Assembly: GCF_029961155.1 (NCBI RefSeq)
Contig: NZ_JASBRH010000010.1
Location: 89,508 to 153,507, forward strand
Source: Pontibacterium granulatum
Lineage (GTDB): Bacteria > Pseudomonadota > Gammaproteobacteria > Pseudomonadales > Balneatricaceae
DNA length: 64,000 bases
Direction of reading: 5' to 3'
This document shows, piece by piece, positions 1 through 9,508 of the stretch (position 1 is its first letter; every line of letters begins with the position of its first letter). Under the pieces are notes generated by a model that saw only the letters and a list, made by a program, of their open reading frames with translations, was not told the origin of the DNA and ran no database searches. The position numbers and the translations under genes were made by a program.

Positions 1-1
1 G

Positions 2-529
2 GCTGTTATTGATATGTGCAAAGAGTACCTACCGGGGCACTCTGCGGGCGCATTCGATGATCCGCGTGCGAAGATCGTGATTGCTGACGGTATGGACTAC
101 GTACAGCAGGACGGTGAAAAGTACGACGTGATCATCTCGGACTGTACCGATCCTGTGGGGCCAGGCGAAGTCCTGTTTTCCAGCGATTTCTATCAAGGCT
201 GTAAAAACCGCCTGAACGACGGTGGTATCTTTGTTGCGCAGAATGGTGTTGCGTACATGCAGGTGGATGAGGTGGTAACTACTCGCCGTCGTCTGAGCCC
301 GTACTTTGCAGATCAGACGTTCTACGCTGCAGCGGTACCAACGTACGTGGGTGGTGTGATGACCCTGGCGTGGGGTTCCGATAACGATGCACTGCGACAG
401 GTTCCAGTCGACGTGCTGCAGGAGCGTTTTGCGGCAAGTGGTATGAAAACCCGTTACTATAATCCAGCTGTTCATGCGGGTGCCTTTGCGCTGCCGCAGT
501 TTGTGCTGGATGCTCTGGAAGACGCCTGA
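2..529 (+). CDS. speE: Spermidine synthase, C-terminal part (5' end outside window)
   Basis: This is the C-terminal part, about 175 residues, of a polyamine aminopropyltransferase, which transfers aminopropyl from decarboxylated SAM to putrescine in the cytosol. The frame is open to the left window edge, so the start is missing. Family signs are ADGMDYV and the catalytic-loop motif [13 protein letters not shown], with the catalytic Asp, followed by FYQGCKNRL. The C-terminal [14 protein letters not shown] is also typical. A strong hairpin terminator follows directly, so this is the last gene of its transcript. The gene symbol rests on motif recall only; a close paralogue of the same family cannot be excluded. 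Confidence 0.9.
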   Translation, partial: AVIDMCKEYLPGHSAGAFDDPRAKIVIADGMDYVQQDGEKYDVIISDCTDPVGPGEVLFSSDFYQGCKNRLNDGGIFVAQNGVAYMQVDEVVTTRRRLSPYFADQTFYAAAVPTYVGGVMTLAWGSDNDALRQVPVDVLQERFAASGMKTRYYNPAVHAGAFALPQFVLDALEDA

Positions 530-549
530 CAAGGTGATCCTCTGTTACG

Positions 550-577
550 AAAAGCCGGCATTATGCCGGCTTTTTTG
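550..577 (+). terminator. Rho-independent terminator after speE
   Basis: A 10-bp perfect stem (AAAGCCGGCA / TGCCGGCTTT) with a TTA loop is followed by a T run, about 20 bases after the speE stop codon. Confidence 0.85.
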
Positions 578-612
578 CGGGTGTCTGTTACCGGTTTTGT
601 TTGGAGTCGTGT

Positions 613-1770
613 GTGGGTCTGCCGTACGTCCGGTTATCCGGGTTCTACTTTTTTTATTTTGCATTGTTGGGTGCACTGGTTCCCTACTGGAGCTTGTATC
701 TCAAATCTTACGGCTTTGGCGCAGAGACCATCGGCATATTGATGGGGTTACTGCATGGCACACGCATCGTTGCGCCTAACATCTGGGGCTGGCTGGCAGA
801 CAGAACCGGACAGCGTCTGCGAATTGTGCAGATGGGATCGTTGGTTACCTGTCTGGTATTTGTGCTGATCTTCTGGCAGGAAGATGCGCTGGGGATCGGT
901 TTGGTTATGTTGGGCTTCAGCTTTTTCTGGAACGCGGTGTTGCCCCAGTTTGAGGTCATCACGCTTGGGCATCTGGGGGAGGAAAGAGACCGCTACAGTC
1001 GAATCCGGCTGTGGGGTTCCATCGGGTTTATCGCCGCGGTGTTGCTGGTGGGATGGTTGTTTGACTGGGTCAGTGTGCGGTGGTTGCCTGCGATCATGCT
1101 GGCCATCATGGTGATGATCTGGCTGAACGCGTTGTTTGTTCCAGTGCCCGAACAAGAGGCGGTACAGCGCGATAACGGTGATGGTTTTATAACGCTTTTG
1201 CTGCGGCCGCAGGTGGTGGCGTTTTTTGCCATCTGCTTTCTTGTGCAGTTTAGTCACGGTGTCTATTACACCTTCTACAGCGTACTGATGGAGTCCGTCG
1301 GGTACGCGCGCAGGGAGATTGGTATTCTCTGGTCGATCGGTGTGGTGGCGGAGGTGGTGATCTTTGTTTTCATGCATAGCCTGATTCAGCGCTTTGGTTT
1401 ACGCATTATCATGATTGTGAGTTTGATGTTGTGTGTCCTGCGCTGGCTCATGATCGGGATATGGCCCGATCACTTGGTCTTAATGTTGGCTGCGCAAACG
1501 CTCCATGCTGCAACCTTCGGGACATTGCATGCCGTTGGTATTGCGCTCGTGCACCATTACTTTAACGATCGAACCCATGGGCAGGGTCAGGCGCTTTTCT
1601 CCAGTTTTGGCTTTGGTGCTGGTGGCGCATTAGGTGCGGTTGTCAGTGGTTTTCTTTGGGAAGAGATTGGTAGCACATCTACGTTTGCAATTTCGGCCTT
1701 TGCAGCGGCAATTGCAATTGTGTTGGCATGGGTCTGGATCAGGCCGGAAAAAGTGCAGCAAAGTCCGTAA
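613..1770 (+). CDS. MFS transporter (HcaT / MFS_1-like family)
   Basis: Inner-membrane major facilitator of about 385 residues with roughly twelve hydrophobic segments. The N-terminal GFYFFYFALLGALVPYW and the loop GWLADRTGQR between helices 2 and 3 resemble the HcaT/PPPT group (3-phenylpropionate permease-like), but the substrate cannot be told. I prefer GTG at 613 because GGAG lies at 603-606 with a 6-base spacer. An in-frame TTG at 601 has no ribosome site. The gene stands alone: the speE terminator is upstream and a 73-base gap separates it from the next gene. Confidence 0.85.
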   Translation: MGLPYVRLSGFYFFYFALLGALVPYWSLYLKSYGFGAETIGILMGLLHGTRIVAPNIWGWLADRTGQRLRIVQMGSLVTCLVFVLIFWQEDALGIGLVMLGFSFFWNAVLPQFEVITLGHLGEERDRYSRIRLWGSIGFIAAVLLVGWLFDWVSVRWLPAIMLAIMVMIWLNALFVPVPEQEAVQRDNGDGFITLLLRPQVVAFFAICFLVQFSHGVYYTFYSVLMESVGYARREIGILWSIGVVAEVVIFVFMHSLIQRFGLRIIMIVSLMLCVLRWLMIGIWPDHLVLMLAAQTLHAATFGTLHAVGIALVHHYFNDRTHGQGQALFSSFGFGAGGALGAVVSGFLWEEIGSTSTFAISAFAAAIAIVLAWVWIRPEKVQQSP

Positions 1771-1843
1771 TTGAGTTGTTTTGCAGTGCAGTTTGTATAG
1801 TATTAGAAGTGATAACAAATAAAAGTGGCATCAAGGAGTCGGG

Positions 1844-2098
1844 ATGAAATTCAAGATTGATATCGATATGTCACCCGAAGAGCTGCGTAAGGTTCTCGGT
1901 CTGCCAGATGTTGAAGGATTTCATGAGGATATGATAAATCGGATTCGCGAGCAGATGGACGCTGGCGTTGACGGTTATGATCCTCTGACATTGTTCAAGC
2001 CATACCTTTCAAGTGGTGTCGGCTCCATGGAAGCGCTGCAAAAAATGATGCTGAGCATGATGACTAGTCCGTACAGCGGCGGGAAAAATTCCGAATAG
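1844..2098 (+). CDS. Small conserved protein (DUF6489-like), upstream of phaR
   Basis: Acidic 84-residue protein of unknown function. It has an amphipathic SPEELRKVLGLPDVEGF segment and a Met-rich C-terminal helix. It resembles small proteins annotated DUF6489 that sit next to PHA genes; that assignment is from memory. The start is clear: AAGGAG about 5 bases before ATG. It lies 20 bases before phaR on the same strand and opposite the phaEC operon. The Met-rich amphipathic helix would fit a phasin-like or PHA-granule accessory role, but this is only inference from position. Confidence 0.7.
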   Translation: MKFKIDIDMSPEELRKVLGLPDVEGFHEDMINRIREQMDAGVDGYDPLTLFKPYLSSGVGSMEALQKMMLSMMTSPYSGGKNSE

Positions 2099-2118
2099 TC
2101 TTATGCCTCAGGGATCGG

Positions 2119-2637
2119 GTGGTCTACGGAAGAGAGAGAACTGCTTTGCGTATCTTAAGAAAGTATACAAACCGTCGTCTTTATGACACGTCACGTAGCT
2201 GTTACGTCACACTGGAAGATGTGAAGCAGCTGGTGCTCAACGGCGAAGCCTTTCAGGTTCAGGACTCCAAAACGGGTGCTGACCTGACGCGTAATATTTT
2301 ATTGCAGATCATCAGTGAGCAGGAAGCTCAAGGGCATGGAACCCTGCTGACCAATCAGGTACTGCAGCAACTGATCCGTTTCTACGGTGACAGTATGCAA
2401 GGCATGATGAGTCAGTACCTTGAACAGAGTATTGCTGCGTTCCTGGAACATCAGGAGCGTATCCGTGAGCAGATGCAGACCATGATGGGTGCTGCAAACC
2501 CGCTCACCATGATGAACCGGATCGCTGATCAGAATATGGCGATGTGGGGCGGTATGTTCACACCGGAAAAGGGGGGTGAAACGCCTCCAGCTCCTCCAGG
2601 TGCTAATCCTGAGCCTGAAAAAGAACAGGATAAGTAA
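2119..2637 (+). CDS. phaR: Polyhydroxyalkanoate synthesis repressor PhaR
   Basis: DNA- and PHA-binding repressor that controls phasin and PHA genes. The N-terminal PHB/PHA accumulation regulator DNA-binding domain is clear (RKYTNRRLYDT, then YVTLEDVKQLV, residues about 13-45). The PHB_acc domain follows (LLQIISEQEAQG, LIRFYGDSMQGMM), then a Met/Gln-rich helical region and a Pro-rich acidic tail. The start is uncertain. GTG at 2119 has no good ribosome site, while TTG at 2146 (giving MRILRKYTNRR) follows a purine-rich GGAAGAGAGAGA stretch and fits the usual family length. The gene converges on phaC. Confidence 0.9.
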   Translation: MVYGRERTALRILRKYTNRRLYDTSRSCYVTLEDVKQLVLNGEAFQVQDSKTGADLTRNILLQIISEQEAQGHGTLLTNQVLQQLIRFYGDSMQGMMSQYLEQSIAAFLEHQERIREQMQTMMGAANPLTMMNRIADQNMAMWGGMFTPEKGGETPPAPPGANPEPEKEQDK

Positions 2638-2833
2638 CCAGCTTAGAGAAGGAAGCTCGGCAGTAAAAAGCTTCGAATCTCTATGATCTCTAACGCGTCC
2701 GGAAGCTTGGCTTTAATCATTTCAGCCAGTCTTCACAGGGCGCGTTTCTGTATCTGTCTGTTGTGATTAAGTCTGCGGGTGCATGTGCGCCCAATCTCTA
2801 TGGGATGTGTGGTGGCCTTATTCTGGCTAAAGC

Positions 2834-3898
2834 TCAATCGTGGGCGCTAAGCCACTTGACGATCTTGGGCGCAACGACTGTCTGTGCCTTGCCGGAGACA
2901 AATACGCCGATATGCCCGCCGCGCACTTCCAACTCTTCGTAATCGTCGCTACTGACATTATCTTTCAGTGCGATTGAGGAGGCTGGTGGCACCAGGTGAT
3001 CGAAGCTGCCATAAATATTCAGAATGGGGTGGGTGATTCGGTTCAGATTGACCTGCAGTCCGCCGATGAGTGCCTCGCCTTTAATCAGTTTGTTCTCTTG
3101 AAAGAACTGCTTCACAAACTGGCGGAAAGCTTCACCCGCCTGATCGGGACTGTCGTAGATCCATTTCTCCATACGCAGGAAGCTCAAAGCGCTCTCTTCG
3201 TTTTCAAGCTGATTGGGCATTCCTAAGTTTTTCTGTACGCCAAGACGCATTGGCATCAAAGAGTTATAGGAATCGTTGAGCATGCTGCCTGGAATGTTGC
3301 CGTAGGTTTCGACGGCCAGATCGGTATCGACTGACTTGGCTAGATGGGTCAACAGGTTGTCCGGGGTGTGGAAGTCAACCGGAGTTACCATGGTGATCAG
3401 GTTTTTGATTTTTTCCGGATTCAACGCGGTGTAGCAGAGGCTGAAGGTGCCACCCTGGCAGATGCCAAGCAGGTTGATCTGATCTTGGTTGCTGAGCTCG
3501 CGTACGCGATCTACACAGTTGTTGAGGTATTCGTTGATGTAGTCGTCAAGGTCCAGGTAGCGGTCTGCGGCATCAGGGTAGCCCCAGTCGATAACGTAGA
3601 CTTCCTGTCCTTGCTCAAGCAAGCGGAGCAGGATAGAGCGATCAGGCTCCAGGTCGATCATATAAGGACGGTTGACCAGTGCGTAACAGATCAGAAGGGG
3701 GGTGGTGTTGGCAGGTGCTCCAATCGGTGCGTAGCGGTAAAGACGGAGTTTATCCTCCCGGTACACCTCTTCCTTGGGTGTCTGGCCGACATCCACCTCT
3801 TTCAGTTTTTGTAGTGTGGTGTAGCTTTTCAGGAGTTTGTGGTTGAACTCAAGCAGCTCCTCGGCAACTTTGCCAGGTTTTAGGTGCAGTGTGTCCAT
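2834..3898 (-). CDS. phaC: Class III PHA synthase catalytic subunit PhaC
   Basis: Alpha/beta-hydrolase-fold enzyme that polymerises hydroxyacyl-CoA to polyhydroxyalkanoate at the granule surface. At 354 residues it has the short class III (Allochromatium-type) length rather than the ~560-600 of classes I and II. The lipase-like box GICQGG carries the catalytic Cys (about residue 147). The triad is completed by Asp in GSFDHLVPP (about 300) and His in RGGHIGVF (about 329), matching the spacing known for class III. Two ATGs are adjacent (3901 and 3898). The second has AAGGAG 6 bases upstream and is chosen. The gene follows phaE directly, so the two are cotranscribed. Confidence 0.95.
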   Translation of the reverse strand: MDTLHLKPGKVAEELLEFNHKLLKSYTTLQKLKEVDVGQTPKEEVYREDKLRLYRYAPIGAPANTTPLLICYALVNRPYMIDLEPDRSILLRLLEQGQEVYVIDWGYPDAADRYLDLDDYINEYLNNCVDRVRELSNQDQINLLGICQGGTFSLCYTALNPEKIKNLITMVTPVDFHTPDNLLTHLAKSVDTDLAVETYGNIPGSMLNDSYNSLMPMRLGVQKNLGMPNQLENEESALSFLRMEKWIYDSPDQAGEAFRQFVKQFFQENKLIKGEALIGGLQVNLNRITHPILNIYGSFDHLVPPASSIALKDNVSSDDYEELEVRGGHIGVFVSGKAQTVVAPKIVKWLSAHD

Positions 3899-3901
3899 CA
3901 T

Positions 3902-4894
3902 TTACTCCTTCGTTTTCTTTTTCAGGGCGGCGACCTCTTTTTTAAGCGAGGTGATTTCGCTGCGCATATCCTGGATCAGGTCGAACAGTGCCTGATTATG
4001 TATCTCGGCAACACTGTCATTGAGCGCACTTATCTGGCGGCGGGTTTGTCGCATCTCTTTGCGTAGCTGCTGTTGTCGCTGAAGTGCGGTATCCAGTCCT
4101 TTGCGTGTTGCCAGGCCGACCGACTGAAAATAAATGTCACGTATGTTTTGCGAAAAGTTGCGCAATGACATCAGGGCGTTGCTGATGCGGCCGTGAGCTT
4201 TTTGGTAGTCGTCGGTAAATACCGTGTCGGAGTAGGCTGACTCGTAACATTCCACCCATGCATTGTGCAGTTGCTGCAGAGTGTCGATTTCGCCATCGCG
4301 CTCTGCCAGTTGGTGGGTCATGCGGCGACCGGCTTCCTGATTAATTTCACTGTAGTGGCGAATGTAGTCTGACAGCGCTTCCTGGTATTCGAGTAGTAGA
4401 CGGATCGCCTCGCGACTGTTTGCTTGCAGCTCTGGATTAGAACCAACTACCGGTGTTTCGAGCAGGCTTTTAACGCCACTGATAAACGGATTCTCGAACA
4501 ACAGGTCGTCGTGGAAACTGTGGGTTTTGAAAAGTGCTGCAACGTGCTCTGGTAGTTGCCACTGTCGCATTAACAGGTCAGTGGTCTGTTTCTGCATATA
4601 TTTCTGGAACTCGGAAACCGCTGACTCTATCTGTTGCTCGGAGCCGCTGTTGCGAAAGTGTCGAATCAGTTCTTCGCCGTACTCGTTAAAGTTGTGGGAT
4701 TGTGCGCTGAGTACATCCATCAGTTGGGAAAATTGCAGTGGCAGGGCTTCGCCGGCGGTGGACTGATAGCGTTTAATAAACTCCTGCCAGCCTTCCGGGT
4801 TTTTCAGCTCTTCTGCACTTTCGCCCAGTGCCTGCCAGTAGGCTTTCTGGGCTTCAAGCCAGTCATTCATCTGTTGATTCAGGTTGTCTGACAC
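3902..4894 (-). CDS. phaE: Class III PHA synthase subunit PhaE
   Basis: Non-catalytic partner required for activity of class III PhaC. The product of about 330 residues has the N-terminal NDWLEAQKAYWQALG signature, mostly helical sequence and a C-terminal Lys-rich coiled coil (SLKKEVAALKKKTKE). An ATG at 4921 has no ribosome site. A GTG at 4894 (giving MSDNLNQQ) follows AAGGAG by 9 bases and matches PhaE N-termini better, so I use it. The PhaE stop abuts the PhaC ribosome-binding site and start, implying coupled translation and fixed stoichiometry. Confidence 0.9.
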   Translation of the reverse strand: MSDNLNQQMNDWLEAQKAYWQALGESAEELKNPEGWQEFIKRYQSTAGEALPLQFSQLMDVLSAQSHNFNEYGEELIRHFRNSGSEQQIESAVSEFQKYMQKQTTDLLMRQWQLPEHVAALFKTHSFHDDLLFENPFISGVKSLLETPVVGSNPELQANSREAIRLLLEYQEALSDYIRHYSEINQEAGRRMTHQLAERDGEIDTLQQLHNAWVECYESAYSDTVFTDDYQKAHGRISNALMSLRNFSQNIRDIYFQSVGLATRKGLDTALQRQQQLRKEMRQTRRQISALNDSVAEIHNQALFDLIQDMRSEITSLKKEVAALKKKTKE

Positions 4895-5055
4895 GGCTGT
4901 GGTCTCCTTCGATGGTGCCATCGCTCGCGCGCTGGGCGAGTCGGCAATTCGCTTGTCGCTGATTAAAGCTACTGATCCCTATAATCAGCAAAGCCTAACA
5001 AACATTAGAAATACTATTACAACTGAACTGTAACTTACACCTGTCTGCCCATGCG

Positions 5056-5925
5056 CTATTTTGCGACAGGAAGCATTTCAACAAGATGTCGTGCAGCGTT
5101 GGATAGCGTTCGATCGCGGTGGTGAATTACACCAAGTTGACGTTGCACGGGCTCTGCATCGACGGGTAGTGCTTTTAGGTCATCTCTGACCAGGGATTCG
5201 GGCAGTAGGCTCCAGCCCAAACCGATCGTCACCATCATGCGGATTGTATCCAGATAATTGGTCGACATGCCTGCATTTAGTTGCAGGCCGTGACGCGCAA
5301 AGAGCTGCTCGACCAGCTCGCGGGTAAAGGTGTTTTGATCCGGCAGTATCGCTGTGTACTGGGTCAGCTCCGCGAGACTTACCTGGTCCTTATCCGCTAG
5401 TGGGTGGTCACGGGACACTACGTAGCACAAAACATCCTGCCAGATTGGAATTGATTTGATGCTTTTGTCCGGCGATAGGGAAAGCGTAATCAGGGCCAGT
5501 TCAAGATCGCCACGCAGAACGCCTTCGTAGGCGACTTCAGATTCATCAAATCGAAGATCCAATTGCACCTTTGGGTAGCGTGCGCTGAATGCGCGCAGCA
5601 CAGGTGGTAGTCGGTGCAGGCTGATGTGATGACTCGCCGCGAGCGACAGGGTGCCGGTCACCTCGCCTGACAAGTTGCTGATAGCGCGGCGTGCGTCTTC
5701 CAGTTCCATAAGGATCTGGTGCGCGCGAGGTAGCAAAGCTTGACCGGCCTCAGTGAGTGAAACGCGGCGGCCGATACGGTCAAACAGACGGCTATCCAGT
5801 TGGTCTTCCAGTAGAGCCACTCGTTTACTGATAGCGGACTGGGTTAGGAAAAGTTGGTTGGCGGCCTTGGAAAATGACTCGGTATTGGCGACGGCTACAA
5901 AGGCCTGCAGGGTGTTGGTATCCAT
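5056..5925 (-). CDS. LysR-family regulator divergent from leuCDB
   Basis: A 289-residue LysR-type regulator with an N-terminal winged HTH (FSKAANQLFLTQSAISKRVALLE, residues about 20-42) and a periplasmic-binding-like effector domain. ATG at 5925 is preceded by GGAGG with an 8-base gap; the in-frame TTG three bases earlier is unlikely. It is divergent from leuC with a 177-base shared control region holding a T-N11-A palindrome. A LysR gene in this place is known in pseudomonads. Control of leucine biosynthesis, perhaps with a pathway intermediate as ligand, is inferred from position only. Confidence 0.9.
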   Translation of the reverse strand: MDTNTLQAFVAVANTESFSKAANQLFLTQSAISKRVALLEDQLDSRLFDRIGRRVSLTEAGQALLPRAHQILMELEDARRAISNLSGEVTGTLSLAASHHISLHRLPPVLRAFSARYPKVQLDLRFDESEVAYEGVLRGDLELALITLSLSPDKSIKSIPIWQDVLCYVVSRDHPLADKDQVSLAELTQYTAILPDQNTFTRELVEQLFARHGLQLNAGMSTNYLDTIRMMVTIGLGWSLLPESLVRDDLKALPVDAEPVQRQLGVIHHRDRTLSNAARHLVEMLPVAK

Positions 5926-5938
5926 CAAAATTCCTCCA

Positions 5939-5974
5939 GAGATATCTCCATTGTTTTCTATTCCTATATGGAAT
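5939..5974. promoter_or_regulatory. Candidate LysR operator between lysR and leuC
   Basis: ATTCC-TATAT-GGAAT at 5960-5974 is a 15-base dyad that fits the LysR T-N11-A box. A second perfect 10-base palindrome, GAGATATCTC (5939-5948), overlaps the regulator's own leader. This pairing is usual for an autorepressing and activating LysR site. Seen by eye, not tested. Confidence 0.5.
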
Positions 5975-6102
5975 TCAATGAATAAAAAATATGAATTTGT
6001 GTTGTTTGAAAGGGTGTTCTAGGATGGATTCATCAAATGGAGAGACGCCCATAAACGTGAGCCGGGGCGGCTGTCTGAAATAAGAAAAGTGAGGAATTCA
6101 CA

Positions 6103-7524
6103 ATGGCTGGCAAGACCCTTTACGACAAACTCTTCGAGGCGCATTTGGTGCGTCAGAACGATGACGGTAGCTCTTTGATTTACATCGACCGTCAGGTACT
6201 GCACGAGGTAACTTCTCCGCAGGCGTTTGAAGGTCTGCGACTGGCGGGTCGTCAGCCTTGGCGTATCGATGCGAACATCGCAACGCCAGATCACAACGTG
6301 CCTACCACTGAACGCTCCGGCGGCGTTGATGAGATCAAAGACCCGGTTTCCAAGATTCAGGTAAAAACACTGGATGCGAACTGTGATGAGTTCGGCATCC
6401 TGGAGTTCAAGATGAACGATCAGCGTCAGGGTATCGTTCACGTGATGGCGCCAGAGCAGGGGGCAATCCTGCCGGGCGTAACTGCCGTATGTGGTGATTC
6501 CCACACCGCGACTCTGGGTGCGCTGGGTGCATTGGCACACGGCGTAGGTACCTCCGAGGTTGAGCACGTACTGGCAACCCAGTGTCTGATCACCAAGAAG
6601 ATGAAGAACATGCTGGTGCGTGTTGATGGTGAGCTGGGCCCAGGTGTCACCCCTAAAGATGTAGTGCTGCATGTTATCGGCTTGATCGGTACGGCTGGTG
6701 GTACCGGTTACGCGATCGAGTTCGGCGGCGATGTATTCCGCAACATGTCGATGGAAGGTCGTATGACCGTCTGCAACATGGCGATCGAAGCGGGTGCGCG
6801 TGTTGGTCTGGTATCAGTTGACCAGATTACGCTGGATTACGTAAACGGTCGTACATACGCACCTAAGGGTGAACAGTGGGATCAGGCGGTTGAAGCGTGG
6901 AAAAATCTGGTATCCGACGACGATGCAGAGTTCGATGAAGTCGTTGTGATCAACGGTGCCGACATCGAACCGCAGGTAACCTGGGGTACATCTCCAGAGA
7001 TGGTGGTAAGCGTTAATGATACTGTGCCAAACCCGGCAAACGAATCCGATCAGGTTAAGGTGGACGGTATTAACCGTGCTTTGGCGTACATGGGCTTGAG
7101 CGCAGATCAGAAGATCACCGATATCAAGCTGGATCGTGTGTTTATAGGCTCCTGCACCAACTCCCGTATCGAAGACCTGCGCTCTGCGGCGGAAGTTGTG
7201 AAAGGCCGCAAGGTTGCGGATACCATCATCCAAGCCCTGGTGGTGCCGGGTTCCGGTCTGGTGAAAGAGCAGGCGGAAGCGGAAGGTTTGGACAAGATCT
7301 TTACCGAAGCGGGCCTGGAATGGCGTGAGCCGGGGTGCTCCATGTGTCTGGCAATGAACCCGGACAAGCTGGGTGCGGGTGAGCACTGTGCATCTACCTC
7401 CAACCGTAACTTCGAAGGTCGTCAGGGCTTTGGTGGTCGTACTCACCTGGTGAGCCCGGCGATGGCGGCAGCGGCGGCAATTGCAGGTCACTTCGTTGAC
7501 GTGCGCGAATTTGTTAAGCAGTAA
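6103..7524 (+). CDS. leuC: 3-Isopropylmalate dehydratase large subunit
   Basis: Aconitase-superfamily [4Fe-4S] enzyme that, with LeuD, isomerises 2-isopropylmalate to 3-isopropylmalate in leucine synthesis. The protein is 473 residues, full family length. The cluster ligands are visible as C351 ([11 protein letters not shown]), C412 and C415 ([10 protein letters not shown]). The N-terminal motif PDHNVPTT is also present. The start ATG follows GAGGAATTCACA. It is the first gene of the leuC-leuD-leuB run; leuD begins 16 bases after the stop. Confidence 0.98.
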   Translation: MAGKTLYDKLFEAHLVRQNDDGSSLIYIDRQVLHEVTSPQAFEGLRLAGRQPWRIDANIATPDHNVPTTERSGGVDEIKDPVSKIQVKTLDANCDEFGILEFKMNDQRQGIVHVMAPEQGAILPGVTAVCGDSHTATLGALGALAHGVGTSEVEHVLATQCLITKKMKNMLVRVDGELGPGVTPKDVVLHVIGLIGTAGGTGYAIEFGGDVFRNMSMEGRMTVCNMAIEAGARVGLVSVDQITLDYVNGRTYAPKGEQWDQAVEAWKNLVSDDDAEFDEVVVINGADIEPQVTWGTSPEMVVSVNDTVPNPANESDQVKVDGINRALAYMGLSADQKITDIKLDRVFIGSCTNSRIEDLRSAAEVVKGRKVADTIIQALVVPGSGLVKEQAEAEGLDKIFTEAGLEWREPGCSMCLAMNPDKLGAGEHCASTSNRNFEGRQGFGGRTHLVSPAMAAAAAIAGHFVDVREFVKQ

Positions 7525-7540
7525 GGACTGGAGAGCGATA

Positions 7541-8188
7541 ATGAAAAAATTTACCAAAATGACCGGTATCGCGGCTCCTCTGGATCGCGCCAACGTTGAT
7601 ACTGATATGATCATCCCTAAGCAGTTTTTGAAGTCGATCAAGCGTTCAGGCTTTGGCCCGAACCTGTTTGATGAGCTGCGTTACCTGGATGAAGGTCAGC
7701 CGGATCAGGATTGCAGCGGTCGTCCATTGAATGAAGAGTTTGTGCTGAACAAGCCGCGCTACAACGGCACCAGCATTCTGTTGGCGCGTGAAAACTTTGG
7801 CTGTGGTTCCAGTCGTGAGCACGCACCTTGGGCGTTGGAAGACTTCGGTATTCGCGTGGTTATCGCACCAAGCTTTGCTGAGATCTTCTTCAATAACTGT
7901 TTCAAAAACGGCTTGCTGCCGATCGTGCTGAGTGATGAGCAGGTGGATCAGCTGTTCAAGGAAGTGGAAGCGAATGAAGGTTATGAGCTGACTGTCGACC
8001 TGGAAAGTCAGGTTGTAGTGACACCGTCCGGTGCCGAGATGGCGTTCGAGGTGGATGAATTCCGCAAGCACTGTCTGCTGAATGGTCTGGACGATATCGG
8101 TCTTACGCTGCAATATGCTGATGAGATAAAGGCGTACGAAGCGAAAGCTCGCCAGCAGTCTCCATGGCTGTTTGACGCAATCAAATAA
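7541..8188 (+). CDS. leuD: 3-Isopropylmalate dehydratase small subunit
   Basis: Swivelling-domain subunit of the LeuCD isomerase, 215 residues. Conserved features are [14 protein letters not shown] near the N-terminus and the [18 protein letters not shown] active-site loop, then [17 protein letters not shown]. The frame is open 60 bases upstream into leuC, but ATG at 7541 has GGAG 7 bases before it and gives the normal N-terminus MKKFTKMTG. Cotranscribed with leuC. Confidence 0.97.
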   Translation: MKKFTKMTGIAAPLDRANVDTDMIIPKQFLKSIKRSGFGPNLFDELRYLDEGQPDQDCSGRPLNEEFVLNKPRYNGTSILLARENFGCGSSREHAPWALEDFGIRVVIAPSFAEIFFNNCFKNGLLPIVLSDEQVDQLFKEVEANEGYELTVDLESQVVVTPSGAEMAFEVDEFRKHCLLNGLDDIGLTLQYADEIKAYEAKARQQSPWLFDAIK

Positions 8189-8273
8189 AATTCCGGCTCC
8201 CGTCCCTGTGGTGGGAGTCTTGCCGAATTAACGCCCCGGGATGAACGGCTCGGGGTTAGGGAAAGGTTTACAA
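8189..8273 (+). other. leuD-leuB spacer with hairpins
   Basis: The 85-base spacer has a GC-rich imperfect hairpin (CTCCC...GGGAG) and a second hairpin (CCCCG at 8234-8238, CGGGG at 8251-8255) just before the leuB ribosome site. No T run follows, so these look more like mRNA processing or stabilising elements than terminators. Confidence 0.4.
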
Positions 8274-9356
8274 ATGTCTAAGAACGTATTGATTCTGCCA
8301 GGTGATGGCATCGGTCCTGAGATTGTTGCTGAAGCACGTCGCGTGCTGGAGCTGGTTAATGAGCAGGACAGCCTGGGTCTGGAGCTGAACGAAGCGCTGG
8401 TAGGTGGTGCTGCAATCGATGCAGACGGTGTGCCGCTGCCTGAAGCAACCCTGGATGCAGCAAAAGCGGCTGATGCGATCTTGCTGGGTGCGGTAGGTGG
8501 TCCTAAGTGGGATACCAACCCTGATTTCCAGATCCGTCCTGAGAAGGGGTTGCTGGGTATTCGCTCTAACCTGGGTCTGTTCGGCAACCTGCGTCCTGCA
8601 ATCCTGTACCCGCAGCTGGCGGACGCGTCTACCCTGAAACCTGAAGTCGTAGCTGGTCTGGATATCCTGATCGTGCGTGAACTGACCGGTGGTATCTACT
8701 TCGGTCAGCCGCGTGGTGTGCGTGAGAAAGAGGGCGGCATTCGCGAGGGCTACAACACCTACGTTTACGATGAGAAAGAAATCCGTCGTATCGGTCGTGT
8801 AGCATTCGAGGCTGCGATGGCCCGCGGTAAGCGTCTGTGTTCCGTCGATAAAGCCAACGTACTGGAAGTAACCGTGCTGTGGCGTGAAATTATGGATGAT
8901 CTGGCGAAAGAATATCCTGAAGTTGAGCTGAGCCACATGTACGTGGACAACGCGGCGATGCAGCTGGTGCGCGCACCTAAGCAGTTCGACGTAATGGTAA
9001 CCGGCAACATGTTCGGTGATATTTTGTCTGACGCTGCTGCAATGCTGACTGGTTCGATTGGTATGCTGCCATCTGCGTCTCTGGACGAAGACGGTAAAGG
9101 TATGTACGAGCCGTGCCACGGTTCTGCGCCAGATATCGCAGGTCAGGGTATCGCTAACCCGCTGGCAACCATTCTGTCTGCTGCAATGATGCTGCGTTAC
9201 TCCCTGAATGCAGGTGAGACTGCGGATCGTATCGAAGCGGCAGTAAGCTCCGTACTGGATCAGAACCTGCGTACTGCAGATATCTGGTCTGAAGGTATGC
9301 AGAAAGTCAGCACATCCGAAATGGGTGATGCTGTAGTTGCTGCGCTTAAGGCCTGA
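8274..9356 (+). CDS. leuB: 3-Isopropylmalate dehydrogenase
   Basis: NAD+-dependent oxidative decarboxylation of 3-isopropylmalate, the third leucine-pathway step. The product is 360 residues, normal length. It shows the [10 protein letters not shown]-terminus, [13 protein letters not shown] substrate loop, [10 protein letters not shown], the catalytic Lys in SVDKANVLE and the metal-binding [11 protein letters not shown], and [14 protein letters not shown] near the cofactor site. The upstream in-frame ATG at 8241 lies in the spacer hairpin; ATG at 8274 has AGGGAAAGG upstream and gives the family N-terminus. Confidence 0.98.
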   Translation: MSKNVLILPGDGIGPEIVAEARRVLELVNEQDSLGLELNEALVGGAAIDADGVPLPEATLDAAKAADAILLGAVGGPKWDTNPDFQIRPEKGLLGIRSNLGLFGNLRPAILYPQLADASTLKPEVVAGLDILIVRELTGGIYFGQPRGVREKEGGIREGYNTYVYDEKEIRRIGRVAFEAAMARGKRLCSVDKANVLEVTVLWREIMDDLAKEYPEVELSHMYVDNAAMQLVRAPKQFDVMVTGNMFGDILSDAAAMLTGSIGMLPSASLDEDGKGMYEPCHGSAPDIAGQGIANPLATILSAAMMLRYSLNAGETADRIEAAVSSVLDQNLRTADIWSEGMQKVSTSEMGDAVVAALKA

Positions 9357-9440
9357 TTTATCAGGGATTGCGCAGAAAGACGGATAGCCTGAAAGCGCTA
9401 TTTGTTGCATAATGATGCGCTGCTTTAAACGGCAGTATCT

Positions 9441-9479
9441 ATCGGCCTCTGCAGGTAGCAGGGGCCGATTTGTTATTTT
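9441..9479 (+). terminator. Terminator between leuB and asd
   Basis: A 12-bp stem with one G-T pair (ATCGGCCTCTGC / GCAGGGGCCGAT, loop AGGTA) is followed by TTGTTATTTT. It ends the leu operon and implies that asd has its own promoter or depends on readthrough. Confidence 0.8.
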
Positions 9480-9508
9480 GAGAACAATCCGAGTTTTTGG
9501 TGAAACAG

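Noticed and set aside
8268..9410. Long minus-strand open frame (380 codons) across leuB
   Set aside because: It is exactly antisense to a highly conserved gene, has no family features and arises from the codon bias of leuB.
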